This document shows, piece by piece, positions 1 to 24,477 of a stretch of DNA of 64,000 nt; the first letter of the stretch is position 1; each line of letters starts with the position of its first letter. The notes beneath the pieces are model-generated. The model saw nothing but the letters and a program-made list of their open reading frames with translations, was not told the origin of the DNA and did no database searches. This DNA comes from Glandiceps talaboti (taxonomy: Eukaryota; Hemichordata; Enteropneusta; Spengelidae), in assembly GCF_964340395.1 (NCBI RefSeq), contig NC_135555.1:17507246-17571245 (forward strand), in the 5' to 3' direction. A program made the translations under genes and the position numbers.

Positions 1-77
1 AAAAAATAACAATCTTGAGTTCAAAGTCATTTTGAGGTGAAATGTAATGTAATTTTTATACATCCTTGACATGATAG

Positions 78-2580
78 GTTTGCAGCTGCCAAACAAGATG
101 GTACTGAATATTGTGTTCTTTTAATTGTTACTGATGGAGTCATTTGTGATATGGGTCAGACTAAAGAAGCAATAGTTTCTGTAAGTAATTTATGGTATAT
201 ATCATATAATAATAACACTTGTAAAGTGCCATACATCGTAAAAGTTGATAGGTGCTGAATGCTACAAAAGCAATGAAAACTACAGCAATATGTACATGTA
301 TACTTCAACAAGTACAGCATCATATGCATGTATTGCTTCAACATGTACAGCAACACATACACAATTGCTTCATTAAGTACAGCAATATATACATGTATGC
401 TTCAACAGGTACAGCAACATATATGTGTATGTTTCATTAAGTACAGCCACAGATACATGTATACTTCAACAAGTACAGCAACATATATGTTCAAAAAAGT
501 ACAAATGAAACACATTATAAACACAATTGAAGAATTTGAGAATTTCTGACTATAGAAAGAACTGCTGCAGCATTTCAATCCAGCATTTTCCTCACAGATT
601 TTTGCATGGTTTCTATATTTGACAGGCTGCAACACTGCCAATGTCAATAATTATTATTGGAGTAGGAAAAGAAGACTTCTCAGGTGAGAATTATACTTTT
701 TATTTTTATTTATTTAACTTTGACAAAACTCAGGTAGTCCACACAGCTGACAAACACCTATAAATGTGGACCCGAAAACAAATTTTGTACTGCTTTATTT
801 ATACATTCAGAGGACTTATCTGTTATCATCATCTACTCTTCTGCCTCTTTCCATGTCTTTCTTTTGTACTGAGCATTTCGCACCCAAGATTTCCTTTACA
901 TTAATTACTGTTGTTCTCTCTCACACTTACTGACCTTATGATGCTCTGTTGCCAGGACGAAATGTAGTCAGAACTTTTGGAAATTCTTTGAGTTGAGACC
1001 ATCCAGTGCCCATTTGTGGTTTTAATATTTGTCATGCATTTTGACCAGAATTTTGTTTTACTTGTAGCCATGGAAGAGTTAGATGGGGATGAAGTAAGAT
1101 TGTCGTCTAATGGACGATTGGCTGAAAGAGACATAGTTCAGGTATTGTACACTACACTGATAACACATAGTTCAGGTATTGTACACTGCGCAGGTATTGT
1201 ACACTACACTGATAACACATAGTTCAGGTATTGTACACTACGCAGGTATTGTACACTACACTGATAACACATAGTTCTGGTATTGTACACTACATTGATA
1301 ACACATAGTTCAGGTATTGTACACTGCGCAGGTATTGTACACTACACTGATAACACATAGTTCAGGTATTGTACACTACACTGATAACACATAGTTCAGG
1401 TATTGTACACTACACAGGTATTGTACACTACACTGATAACACATAGTTCAGGTATTGTACACTACACTGATAACACATAGTTCAGGTATTGTACACTACA
1501 CAGGTATTGTACACTACACTGATAACACATAGTTCAGGTATTGTACACCTCACTGATAACACATAGTTCAGGTATTGTACACCTCACTGATAACACATAG
1601 TTCAGGTATTGTACACTACGCAGGTATTGTACACTACACTGATAACACATAGTATATTCATGTCACCTTACAATTAGATATTGCACTGACAGTATCATAC
1701 AGTTATTTAGTCCTGATACAGTCCTGTACTATGAGCTGATTTCTGTAAACGTTTGACAGATTGATCCAATAGTCCCATCAAAACTAAGGATGACCCTTAG
1801 CTCAAAACATCTGTTATTACTTGTTTTCAAAGCACTGAAATAATACCATATTACTTTCCATACCATCAAAACTAAAATTAACTCAGTAATGACATTACTA
1901 CTCACAGAGTCAAAATAAAACTTGGAAGCAAATCCCTGAGCGAATTTGCTCACTAGGATTCTGTCATAGTCTTGACAAATCATCTCAATCAAACAATTGT
2001 GACAAATAAACAGTAACATATAGTTTCTTTGGAACAGTTGAATTAGAAATGAGGGCACCATTTTAACTTGTCTACTATGGACCTTGATTATGCAATGATT
2101 TAATTATTCAGTGTTAATTCTCTTTATGAGATGGGTAGGATAATATAGATACCAGCTACCTTTAATTAGAGATTTATTGTCACACCAGTGTCAAAGACAT
2201 TGAATCATGAAGGTGGATTAGAATGCCAAATTAATTTCTAATTGACTGTTCCAAAGTAACTACACTGTTTATTTTACTTTAATATGATTCTTGGAACCAT
2301 AAACAATATATTTCCATAATTCAACAAAGTGTTTTACAATTCAAAAAAAGTGATAACCAGTCACCTGCTTTTATTGCAGTTTGTTCCATTTCGAGATTTT
2401 GAAGGTGAGAGCAACATAGTAAAAAGTCAAGCCCGCCTTGCCAAAGAAGTACTGGCTGAAATCCCAGATCAGATAGTTGATTGGATGAAGAAGAGAAATA
2501 TCAAACCCAAACCACCGACGTATGGTAATGTTGAGGTTGCATCAACTCCGACTGCCCCTGCAGCTCCTTATCGGTTCTAG
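78..2580 (+). CDS. Copine 1, 3' part (last four coding exons; 5' end outside window)
   Basis: Coding exons are 78-180, 626-683, 1068-1141 and 2380-2580 (stop TAG). All junctions are AG/GT and the phases join without a stop. The peptide covers the second half of the copine (vWA-like) domain: KFAAAK, then [12 protein letters not shown] with the conserved TDG, then [40 protein letters not shown] and [10 protein letters not shown], ending [10 protein letters not shown]. Copines are Ca2+-dependent phospholipid-binding proteins with two C2 domains and this C-terminal domain; the C2 domains must lie left of position 78. Exon lengths of 103 and 58 nt equal those of copine 2 downstream, and 74 nt compares with 77. 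The third exon's donor is embedded in a minisatellite that repeats the donor itself. Candidate poly(A) signals are AATAAA at 3901 or 4981, unproven. The family call is very safe; assignment to a vertebrate CPNE number is not possible. Confidence 0.93.
1131..1652 (+). repeat. Minisatellite of duplicated splice-donor junctions, 34/52-bp units
   Basis: About twelve tandem units run from the last 11 nt of the copine 1 exon ending at 1141 into its intron. The basic unit is 34 bp and contains catagttcag followed by gtattgtacac, which is the exon end plus the intron start. Six units carry an extra 18 bp (52 bp in all) that repeats caggtattgtacac. One unit has a c-to-t change in the tag (ttctgg). The real donor is the first copy, because the open frame and the homologous copine 2 exon end there. 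Confidence 0.95.
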
Positions 2581-3954
2581 CTGCAATGACTCGAACTCTC
2601 CCTGTGGCTCTGACTGCCCAATTAGTTCCCTATCAATTCTAGCTGCAATAACTTAAACTCTCTCTGTGTGTCATTATCCATTCTAGCTGCAATAATATTA
2701 TAAATACTTGTCCGGCTATATCTCAGACAGACACAAGGCAGTTACATGGACATTCAAACTTGGCACAAAAGTAACATACCACAATAGAATGAATATATGT
2801 ACAAATCTGTTGTTTTTTGGGGGTTTTTTTGGGGGTTTTTTTTGTATGGGGGGGGGGGGGGCATTATCAAATTTTAGAGAATGGCGACCTTATTTTGCTG
2901 TAAAATTTCACAATTTGTACAATAGCTTAATATCAATTCTAATAGATGTTATAGCATTAGATATCAACCATTCTTCTGTGTGGTGAATCTGTAACCAACT
3001 CTTTCATTATACATCACATCTAAAGCCTAAGATAGGGCTTTTTATACTAGATTTGGACAAACATTCCAATATTAGAGAAGAGAGGCTGTCTACCATTGGT
3101 TGAAATGTCCCCACTGTCCAGTATTTATTCTGTATGTAACCAATCAGGAACCTTTTTACATTTGTATTCAACACATTCTCCTTCAATTTACACCACTTGT
3201 CTTTCTAATACTTCCAATTTGGTGTTAAAATTTACATACAGAAATATGGTGAAATCAACTTTAAGTTATCAATTATCAAATGAATATTTTAAAAATAGAA
3301 ACTTCCCTTCTCGTGATTTTCTATTCACTTGTTTATATTTCTTGCTGTGATTGCATTACTTTAGGCTTACATTCAATTATTGCAAATCAGTGTGTTTTGA
3401 TCCACATTACATAAATCGATGTGAAAATGGAGTCACTCTCGTGATCAAACTTTGAGAAACTAAAAAGTAATGAAATAAGTTGAATTGTTATTGTAGAAAT
3501 TTAATGCAACTCTAAGGGCAGTGGAGTATTTCGCAAGGTCTCAGGTCTTTTTTGGCACCAACCACAGAAAAGTATTTACTTGTATGTGCATCAACAACAT
3601 AACCATAACTTATCAACAGTAACGACTAACCAGAAGCAATGTTTTTTACTTTATACAATGACTATGAAACTTTAATAAGATGTTCATAAAAAAACTCTGC
3701 CAGTTGAAAAAAAATGCCAGTGTATGACATATATAGTTCTGCTTCTTAATTGAGACTACAGGCATTTGTTAATTGAGTCCATTAATGTCCTCAAATTCCT
3801 CATTAGTAAAATCAGTTGGTATGTTATCAACCCTAGTGAAATATTGTGTGCCAAAAAGCATGTGCTCGTAGTAGTTGAAATATCAAATGTAAAACATTTT
3901 AATAAACTTGATATGTAGATAAATTACTAGAATTATGTAAACATGATGAATTAA

Positions 3955-4320
3955 TTAAAGGAGCACAAGCTGAGTTTATACATTTTTGGGGCGAGATTCT
4001 ATACTGCATATTTAAAAGTCACTCATAGTATTATTCTATTTACAGAAGCATATGTAACTATCACTTGCAATTGACTGAACTCAAACCTGGTATTAAGATA
4101 TAACTTATAACTGATCCGGTGACATAATTTTTTATACGTATCAAAAAAATGTAGAGGAATCTATACTAGGCAATCAACTGTTCTGACAAAACCAGAAGGC
4201 AATTGTAATGTGATAGAAGACGTGCATTGACATTAACATTATACTAGAATAGTTTAATTGAGATTTCATGCAAGTATTTTCACTCAAATATGTGGTTTAT
4301 AAACTTTAATGATATTTGTG
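3955..4320 (+). repeat. Dispersed repeat family F, copy 1
   Basis: This stretch aligns along its length with 13150-13495. Shared blocks include attaaagg, ttactgaagcata-like, gaactcaaac followed by tggtatt, aagatataact, and aattgtaa followed by gtgatagaag. No open reading frame spans it and no clear terminal inverted repeat is seen, so the element class is unknown. Confidence 0.75.
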
Positions 4321-4576
4321 ATTTGTATTTTTCATGTTGAGATGGTTAACATGAAGCCTAAGTTACCATAATTTAATAGATGTATTATTAATATTTTGAA
4401 GGCTGTATGTAATCAGTGTTTTAAAACTTTAAAAAAAAATCTCATCCATTTCATCCAGAAATGAAAATGAAATTTAAGCTGATAAAATCAAAAGGAGCTA
4501 ATTTGAAGTAAGCATCTGTGGAAAAAGCTATTCGAAAAATATGACATACCAACCATTAATTTTGCAAATACTCGGA

Positions 4577-4580
<4 letters not shown>

Positions 4581-4624
<44 letters not shown>

Positions 4625-4733
4625 TGCGTGCGCACGTACATGTGTGTGTGCGTGCGTGTGAGTAGGGGGCATGCGTACATGCATCCATGTATATGTGTAT
4701 ATGTGTGTGTGTATGCATGTCTGTGTTTGTTTC

Positions 4734-4764
<31 letters not shown>
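4581..4764. repeat. (TG)20 tract followed by TGCG/TGTA-rich DNA and a (GTCT)n tract
   Basis: A perfect TG dinucleotide run covers 4581-4620. Imperfect TG/CG DNA follows, then a GTCT run at about 4735-4764. Confidence 0.95.
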
Positions 4765-4768
<4 letters not shown>

Positions 4769-5068
4769 CTGTCTGCATGTATGCATATATTCAAATATGG
4801 GTTAGTGGTTAGGTATGTCTGTGGTAAGGGATACTCACATGAAATATTTAATCCCTAAGCCATTGTCATATATATATTTCATAGCCCAATTCTAATTTTT
4901 ATACCCATTTGTTATTTTGGAAAAAGTGTTGTGGTTTGGCTCAGGTTTATACTTTGTTAAGATATTTTTAATATTATGTAAATAAACTTTTTTTTTACTG
5001 ACTTATATAAAAGTGGAACTGTGTTTTGGTGATCATTTTATATACACTTCACATACATGTACAACTGT

Positions 5069-5407
5069 AGTCTAGTTCCTATACGCTGTGTTGCTATTAC
5101 TATGATCATCTCCACTCACGTATAGCGATAGTCGTTAATGTAGCACACAAATCTGTGCTACCCCCAACTGCACTCATATAAATGTGATGATGTTACCTCT
5201 GTGCCATGTGATTTCAGTTTCAGACTGGAGAGGCAGAGTTCAGTTAATGAACAGTTGTCTGTCAGTTTGTGATCGATTACTACTGACATGTGCCATTTAC
5301 CCTTTGCCCAGTGGAAGTAGCACAGATTTCTGTGCTCGAATAATGACTTTCCCTATACGTGAGTGGAGATGATCGTAGCAATTGTAATGTTGTATAGGAA
5401 CTAGACT
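5069..5407. mobile_element. Foldback (MITE-like) element with about 90-bp inverted arms
   Basis: The left arm begins agtctagttcctatac and contains gatcatctccactcacgtat. The right arm is its reverse complement with mismatches: it contains atacgtgagtggagatgatc and ends gtataggaactagact. A second block (tagcac, then aatctgtgctac) is also mirrored. Long arms, short spacer and no coding capacity fit a non-autonomous foldback DNA element. Confidence 0.8.
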
Positions 5408-5622
5408 AATGCAACTGCTACTAAGCATACCTCCATGCAGTCCCATTCTGATCCAGGTTTCTATCCCCTAAGTAAATTCTACCCATGGTCTATCATCGTA
5501 AAACAATAAACTAACTTTATGAAGTCGGGTGATAAGGAATATTAAGGAGGAACAATACACCAAAAATAAAGGTATTTTAATACATTATAGGTTTTTGAGA
5601 GTCATTTCATATGTTACATCAC

Positions 5623-5673
5623 ATGTATGTATGTATGTATGTATGTATGTATGCATGCATGTATGTATGTATT

Positions 5674-5707
<34 letters not shown>

Positions 5708-5768
5708 AATGTGTGTGTGTATGTATGTATGTATGTATGTATGTATGTATGTATGTATGTATGTATGT
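5623..5768. repeat. (ATGT)n/(GT)n compound microsatellite
   Basis: ATGT tetranucleotides run with internal GT stretches and a few substitutions. Confidence 0.95.
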
Positions 5769-6799
5769 ACATGTATATGCTGTATGTACGGTATTGAAGG
5801 GGAGATTCTGATAAAATTCTGTGCACAGAAGTCAACAATGGAATTTTCCATTACACGGAAGTTCACTATGTACACGGAACTCGGGGGAACACCAACTTGA
5901 ATGGTGTACACATGTTTTCCGGTCGTTCACCCTCCACACCACCTGTCGCCTATTTTTCGAGAACAATGTGTTAAACATCCAACATTTTTCTATTATTTTG
6001 GGCCTATAAAAGATATTTCAGCAAATTTAAATCATTATTAGTTTTCACGTTTATTGTAAATCAAATTAAAACACCTTAAAATCGTTATCAAACCGTGAGC
6101 TTGACTGACTTTCTGCTGTCAAGACCAGCTTTCAACTGTTAGCAAAAGGCTGACTGGCCTCTCTGCTGTCTAGTGAGTCGGAATGCTATCGTCGTATAGA
6201 GCAACATGACAGCAGTTACATTTGCCATAACATGTGTTTTTGTTAATAGAACCATAGACTTAACTCTCTGGTCTTACAACGATTCGGAAGTACATTTCCG
6301 GCTGGAATATCAGAAAGTGCATCATATGTTATATTCTTGAAAAATATAAAAATCCACAGCTTCAGAAAAAAACATTCCATAGTTTATATGAATAAATGAA
6401 ACAATTTGGTTTGAGAAATGTTTACTGAAAGTGATATACAAAGGTGTCACAAGCTTTAAAGTCAAGAACATAATATTTATACGATTATTAATTCCACGTT
6501 TCCTGCTATATAGGCTTCTCCAGGACAGTGTACGAGCAACTGCATCATTCGGAAAATTCCACCTCGTGTTAATTTCATATCACGGAATTTTCCATTACAC
6601 GGAATTTCATCACTACACGGAACTCTCCGCAGAGAAAGTGGTTCATATAAAGAAAAAAGAGCTGAAAGCATCATGTGCGATTGTTCACTGAACTGATCAG
6701 AAGTACTATTACGGTAGACAGAGGACAACTATATAGGTATAAAATTATATTTTCCTATCTAGTCTAAATTACAGGTCCGAGAAAAGAATCGGCTACTCT

Positions 6800-6808
6800 T
6801 TGTATGTA

Positions 6809-6857
<49 letters not shown>

Positions 6858-6863
6858 GTGTAA

Positions 6864-6894
<31 letters not shown>

Positions 6895-6938
6895 GTATGC
6901 ATGTATATGTGTGTGTACGTGTGTGTGTATGTGTATAT
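6800..6938. repeat. (GTGTAT)n hexanucleotide microsatellite
   Basis: The tract is mostly a perfect TGTATG/GTGTAT hexamer with a one-base slip near 6861. It decays into GT-rich and AT-rich DNA. Confidence 0.95.
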
Positions 6939-7063
6939 ATATATTTAACGGTAAGGATACGCAGATACTATATTCCATTCTACCCCTGATGAGTGAGGAC
7001 TACGCACCTCACGAAACAGTTCTGTAGGGTCTATAGCATATAATTTGGTTCAAATTTTCAAAG

Positions 7064-7065
<2 letters not shown>

Positions 7066-7097
<32 letters not shown>

Positions 7098-7219
7098 TTT
7101 GTCATTGAAGACACGTCGCTTATCAGTTACTTATATAATTATATCATATACCAAATCCAAAGAATAAGGATGTTCTTAATGCTCTGCAACTAATATTGCA
7201 TCGAGCACTGTTCTCTTCA

Positions 7220-7311
<92 letters not shown>
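7066..7311. repeat. AT tracts followed by a long (GT)n tract
   Basis: An AT run lies at about 7066-7095, a second AT run at about 7220-7260, and a GT run at about 7262-7311. Confidence 0.95.
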
Positions 7312-7313
<2 letters not shown>

Positions 7314-7996
7314 TTTGTATTTATGTGGCTGTTATTTAATTCAATCGTTTTCCTTTCATGTTCACGATATTTTACTTGAATGGGTATCGGAAACACAATG
7401 CACTATTTTATCCAGCCTATAACAACTTGGTCCGTGAATGAATGAAATCAATTACTTTTACTGTCCTGGTGACTAAATATATTTATATTCGTATTATATA
7501 TATGGCAGTGTTATTTTTATCATCCATCAATGTCACCTTATGGTCAGTACAAATATTGTTTACTAAATCATAACCGGCATCTTTGCATATTGAGCTTTAA
7601 CCCAGTAGGATTTGAATATGAATGAATGTCTATTTCTCCCATGATGCACCTATCAACAAAACAATCGGTATGTCTTGACCTCTGGGTTCATGGTATTCTT
7701 TGATGATAACGCACTATCTATGTTGTCCCAACAGTGTGGATTATTCGTTACAGCGTAGCTAGAAGTGCACTCACACCTCATTTCCAAGACACATAGAACC
7801 ACCTGTTGATCTGGTTGGGAAAGCTAGAACTGGGCGAGTACCGGTGTCAGTAGTTGAACCGCTCGAAAAAAACAACTACAGAGTTACGAGCAAACTCCCA
7901 CTTGCAGGGCAGGGTACGAACGTACATGCGTGACAGACTGGTACTTGACGCCTTCAAGGAACTTATGTACACTTGGATTTGTTGTTGTTAGCAATC

Positions 7997-20062
<12,066 letters not shown>

Positions 20063-21363
20063 AATACACTTACACGTCACTGAAGAAGTTGAAGTCTCGA
20101 AACATTATGTATCCAGACTTCTGATAATGTTATTGAGAGGTGCATAAATTACGTCTCGGACCTAGACCCACCGCTGGGGGCTCTCTCCTTCCGACCGGAA
20201 GCTGAGGGCGATTCGAAGATAAAGTTTGGTGCTGCTGCACATGCGTGTATGTACGTATGACCAGGCGCGCAGACGACAGAAGAAGAAAATTGTCATTTTC
20301 ATTTCAAATTCAATCTGTTTTGCTCTGATTTTGTCGAATACATTTACCTGTTCGTGAGATGTGAGTCACTATAGGGCTGGATGAACTCTTTCTATACCTT
20401 GGTAAGCATATGTGTAAGATCACATTTTTCATTCATAGTTGAAAAAGCTATTTTTGCGCCATGATTCTAAACCTTGCCGACCCCATCTTGTGTAATTAGT
20501 TTATATAAAGCCGCTTTTAGCGGGAATAGTTTACACATCTCATGTTGTAATTAAATTGCAGAAGTATTTTTACGACTAATTTTATTCGTATTTTGTTAAT
20601 GGTTCGAGGACCAACAATTTAAACAATGATTACTAATAATCGCAGGTGTCATTTTCTAGTAATTTAGTAAAACTCTGGCATTTAATGCTGTAAGTGTAAT
20701 ATGGTAATTGGTATGCTGTATGTACATCAAAACAAGACTAGAAGAGTCGTTAGTGATAATTAAACATACCTGCTCAAATCTGGTTACTTTGAGTATAAGT
20801 TAACTTTGGCATGCACGTTAACAACCAAACAACTATCAATATCATCCGTGCTAGAGCCAGATCCTTCCCATAAAAATTCTAAGTGACTTTTGTGTTGTTG
20901 TTTTTATAACTCTGTCAGTGAATGTTTTACATAACCGTCTTCTTTTAAGTAAAATGGAAATGTATGTTTTCATAACCAACCCTTGGATCTATATAATACA
21001 CATCTTGTTTGGATTTTACCACAGACAGTCTGATTTTACCGAGAAGTAGTAATCTTTAGTTGGTTCTAGCTAAAAGTAAGAACTGGTGGTTAAATAAGTT
21101 TGTGTAAATTTTATTAGTATTAATAATAACCTCAGGTGGCATTTTCTGGTAATAACAAAATATTGGCACATAATGCTATAATATGGTATGCAGGGTGTAT
21201 ATTTTTATAATTTGTACTTTATTATATTATGGCCAAGGAATTATTATGGTGACAATGTTAGTTACAATTGAAAGCAATTTCTAGTATCCAATGAACTGCA
21301 TGTTGTGCCAAAACCCATAGTTCCCACTCATATCCCGTCATACTGTAACACATTGGCACTAGA

Positions 21364-21435
<72 letters not shown>

Positions 21436-23343
21436 TAGACAGTAGACAGACAGACAGACATACACTGAGGTAGACAGACAGAATTTCCATGTGTTTGTGT
21501 AAGAAAGATCTAGGTGCCAGAGATGAGATGAGATGGGGGGGGGGGGGGAGCATGAATGTCAAATGTTCAGGGGTCCTTCAAAGGCAGCTCAAGGTGAAAT
21601 ACTGTCGCAGTGTCAAATATGAAACATTGACGTTACCTCACACGCTATGTACACAAACATTCATTTTGACGGATTAAAAATGCCAATGGCATGCCAAAAA
21701 GACCATTTTTAAACAACATTTTTAAACACATTTTGATTATAATACTCAAGAGAGATTGGCGTTTATGAAAAAATTGATTTTATAGGGGGTTTGTCAAAAC
21801 TACTCTTCCACGATCCCATGTATGCAGAAACCAATTTGGTGAAATTTGTACTTTTATATTTTTTGATGTGATTGAAGAAGTACTACAGGTATACTTTATA
21901 TAACTTTGGTTTGACAGTTATATACACAGTGTACACTTTCTTATTAGGTATTATTTTTTTCTATTTTAACTCATTTCAGCACTTGAAACCGATGCTGCCA
22001 CTATCAACAGGATTGTCCTTTCACTAATACCCTATTCACCTTTAAGTGGATTTGTATCTAATAATTTTAGTAACCACCTCTGTGGATACTTAAACAAAGT
22101 GTATACAGTATTTAGGAGTCTGGCAGAGTTCTAACACTTTCATTAGATAGATACCCCTATTATTCAGAATTAGCGTTGCATTTTATTGGGAATGAAGAAC
22201 ACGACTGACCGATCTATACTTTTAGTAATATAATATTGCTAATGTAAAAGGTGTTGGTCGTATTTTGTTCTTGAAATCTTTAAACTAACTGTAAAACTTG
22301 TCAATAAATACTAAGTTCACATATATTACAAAACCAATATTGTTTGTTTTGATTGTTATTTTTTTTAAACTCATAATAACAAAACATACTTTCAAGCATT
22401 TGACTTTAAATTGACACTATTCAAATATATATATTATTACCACCTGAATACTTATCAAATAGAAATACCGGTGCATAAAATAGATTTGCATATGTATATG
22501 CAACAAGTCTCTGAAGACTACACCTATCCTCATGCACCACTAGACCCAACTACAAATGTATGAAGGTGCATTTGAATTCTTCCACTGCAACAATTTATTC
22601 CAAGGAAGTCAGTGCTTCTATAACTATTACAATTCTAAATTATACAGCTTTTTATTTTGGCATATTTCAAAGCCAGAATTGAGATCTTAGTTTAAATGGG
22701 TTATACTTCCATTGTTTAATCGGTTGTGGTTGTTGCGTGATCTGCGCCATCATTGGTGAAAATATAAAATCGTTTCTTTACTTTCTATTTAACTGAATGA
22801 TGCACACTGGTACTTATAAAGTAAGCTTTAAACCAATGACAATGTTTCAATTCCCCTTAAGTTGTTTGCCTGTTCACTTATTGTGACCGACTGCAGCTGT
22901 TCTTAACGATATACTCCAAACAGTCTTTCATTTTGAAAAAAATGCCAATAGTTACGACTGGTATAAATCCTAATATCAGTCTCGGTGTTCGATCTCATAT
23001 TCATGATCAGGGGAGGAGTATTGTCCTCATTTCTTACAGCATATCACGTCAGCTACCGTATTGCCCTAAGTTGTCACCGTCTTTGGATAAGGTTGATATA
23101 CCCTTGCAATATCCAAATATTGCCAGAGTGACTTTTAATGTTGCCTCTGTGAAGTCAAAACACTTTTTAATTATTTTTTCCTCGACAGCAAAGTTACCGT
23201 ATATATTTGAAACAAGTTATATTATTTTAATCTTCCAATTAAAGTCAAGATTGTGTTAAGTACACTTTTGACAATGTTTCATTGTGAATATTTAGCTTCG
23301 TTAGCTCGGGCAACCGTACTTAATTTAAATATATGTTTCTTAG
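20063..23343. other. Copine 2 3' flank and intergenic DNA
   Basis: No coding exon is supported. Candidate poly(A) signals for copine 2 are ATTAAA at about 20550 and AATAAA at about 22303; neither is proven. A GA microsatellite (21367-21432) and a poly-G run (about 21535-21548) lie inside. One 108-codon open frame at 22933-23259 shows no recognisable features. Confidence 0.6.
21367..21432. repeat. (GA)n microsatellite
   Basis: Pure GA dinucleotide, followed by short CAGA repeats. Confidence 0.95.
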
Positions 23344-23438
23344 GGCCCGATCATCATGATAAAATGGACGCCATCTACGACAGGATTAAGAAAAACTCAC
23401 AACCTCACGGGTTGTACGATGGCGACCCCATGCCATGA
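23344..23438 (+). CDS. Possible terminal coding exon of an unidentified gene
   Basis: A pyrimidine-rich acceptor (gtttcttag) precedes an open stretch encoding PDHHDKMDAIYDRIKKNS, then QPHGLYDGDPMP and a TGA stop. The 3' side has AATAAA at 23489-23494, about 50 nt past the stop, followed by T-rich DNA. The composition (charged helix, Gly/Pro tail, no low complexity) looks protein-like, unlike the surrounding frames. I do not recognise the family and see no matching upstream exon. It may be the last exon of a real gene, or a relic carried in with the neighbouring copine fragments. Confidence 0.35.
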
Positions 23439-23819
23439 GTGCCTCAGTAATGAATTGTTCATTGCTGACAATTTGGGAAATTTCATGAAATAAATTGTTG
23501 TAAAGTTTCTTTTTTTACTTTAATTGTAATTTCTAAGTCATTCAGACTTAAGGATGATTATGAAATGGAAGTATCACCAACATATACACATGCACTTACT
23601 TTTTACCCTTTTTCAAAAACTTCGACCGACCGACCCATTATTTTTAAGGTGTTACGATGGGAAACATAGAATAAAATACGGATGGCCTTTATCTATCCAT
23701 ACAGGATATACACCCAAAATGAAATAACATCCAAGGTCTGAAAATAGTTTACACGTGCAGACGACTCGGTTAAAATGTGATTTTCATAACTCAAAACAGA
23801 TCAATTCTCCATGCTTTTC

Positions 23820-24170
23820 ATTAACACAGGTGAAAGTAAAGTGACATGGCTAGACGTAATAACTGACGTAAGTACATACTTGAGAACAATTAACCGATAA
23901 CTTGAGTGTACATTCCTATATTTAGATCACACTACTGAGCAACTTACTGTGTTTCACGCCTCAGTCATATGACCGTCGACGGCATTGTACAGAAACACTT
24001 CACTCTGTACTGAGTGAGTGAAAGCTGATATCACCAGTCGATTTTCCTGTTCAACGTTCCTAAATTGTATGAATACGTAATTGCAGTGATTATCTCTTTT
24101 TTCATTTAAAACTTCAGTTTTGAGTTACTAAACCTCGTGGTAATACCATTTGGTCTTATCCCATTCAAGC
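23820..24170 (+). pseudogene. Decayed duplicate of copine 2 exon 18693-18795 (3' end) plus its intron
   Basis: The stretch gaaagtaaagtgacatggct resembles the end of the copine 2 exon (ggaagcataagtgacatggc). It is followed by a gtaagt donor and then by DNA aligning with the copine 2 intron at 18796-19090; shared blocks include gacaacaattaac-like, gtgaaagctgatatcac and gagttactaaacc-like. The exon part is shortened and frame-broken. Retained intron sequence means a genomic duplication rather than a retrocopy. Confidence 0.8.
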
Positions 24171-24477
24171 ACCTTTTAGCTCAAAACAACATTAACCATT
24201 TTTGTGCCCTCGAAATCTAATGAGGACATGGTTAAACATGTTGCATTAAAAGATTACAGTGAAAAGAACGCCCAAAAGACATGGGTATTATATTACACAT
24301 AATTTGAACAAATATATGCCACGATGTTCCGTACTGTGAAGCAATTTCTCATTTCTGACTTCATTGAACGCGTATACAGTACAGTACAGATACATAGAGT
24401 TGTAAAAACTACCATGTTTTTAATTCAGGTTATCTAAAACTACCATTCACAAATATTATTAGTCAATAGTCTGTGTA

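Larger units (their letters stand above)
2581..7996. other. Intergenic region between copine 1 and copine 2
   Basis: I see no convincing coding exon here. The region holds the copine 1 3' flank, two possible poly(A) signals, a poly-G run near 2848-2861, one copy of a dispersed repeat (3955-4320), a foldback element (5069-5407) and several long microsatellites. The motif ggaattttccattacacgga occurs near 5840 and again, with one mismatch at most, near 6586. Confidence 0.7.

Noticed and set aside
1131-1652. CRISPR-like array
   Set aside because: The units are contiguous with no unique spacers, and the sequence lies in an animal intron. It is a minisatellite.
20090-20280. Possible LINE-type 3' sequence (cactgaagaagttgaagtct, then cgaaac)
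   Set aside because: Only a short motif resembles such elements; no reverse transcriptase fragment or tail was seen.
22933-23259. 108-codon frame upstream of the orphan exon
   Set aside because: It starts in an A run, its composition is unremarkable, and no acceptor or donor links it to 23344.
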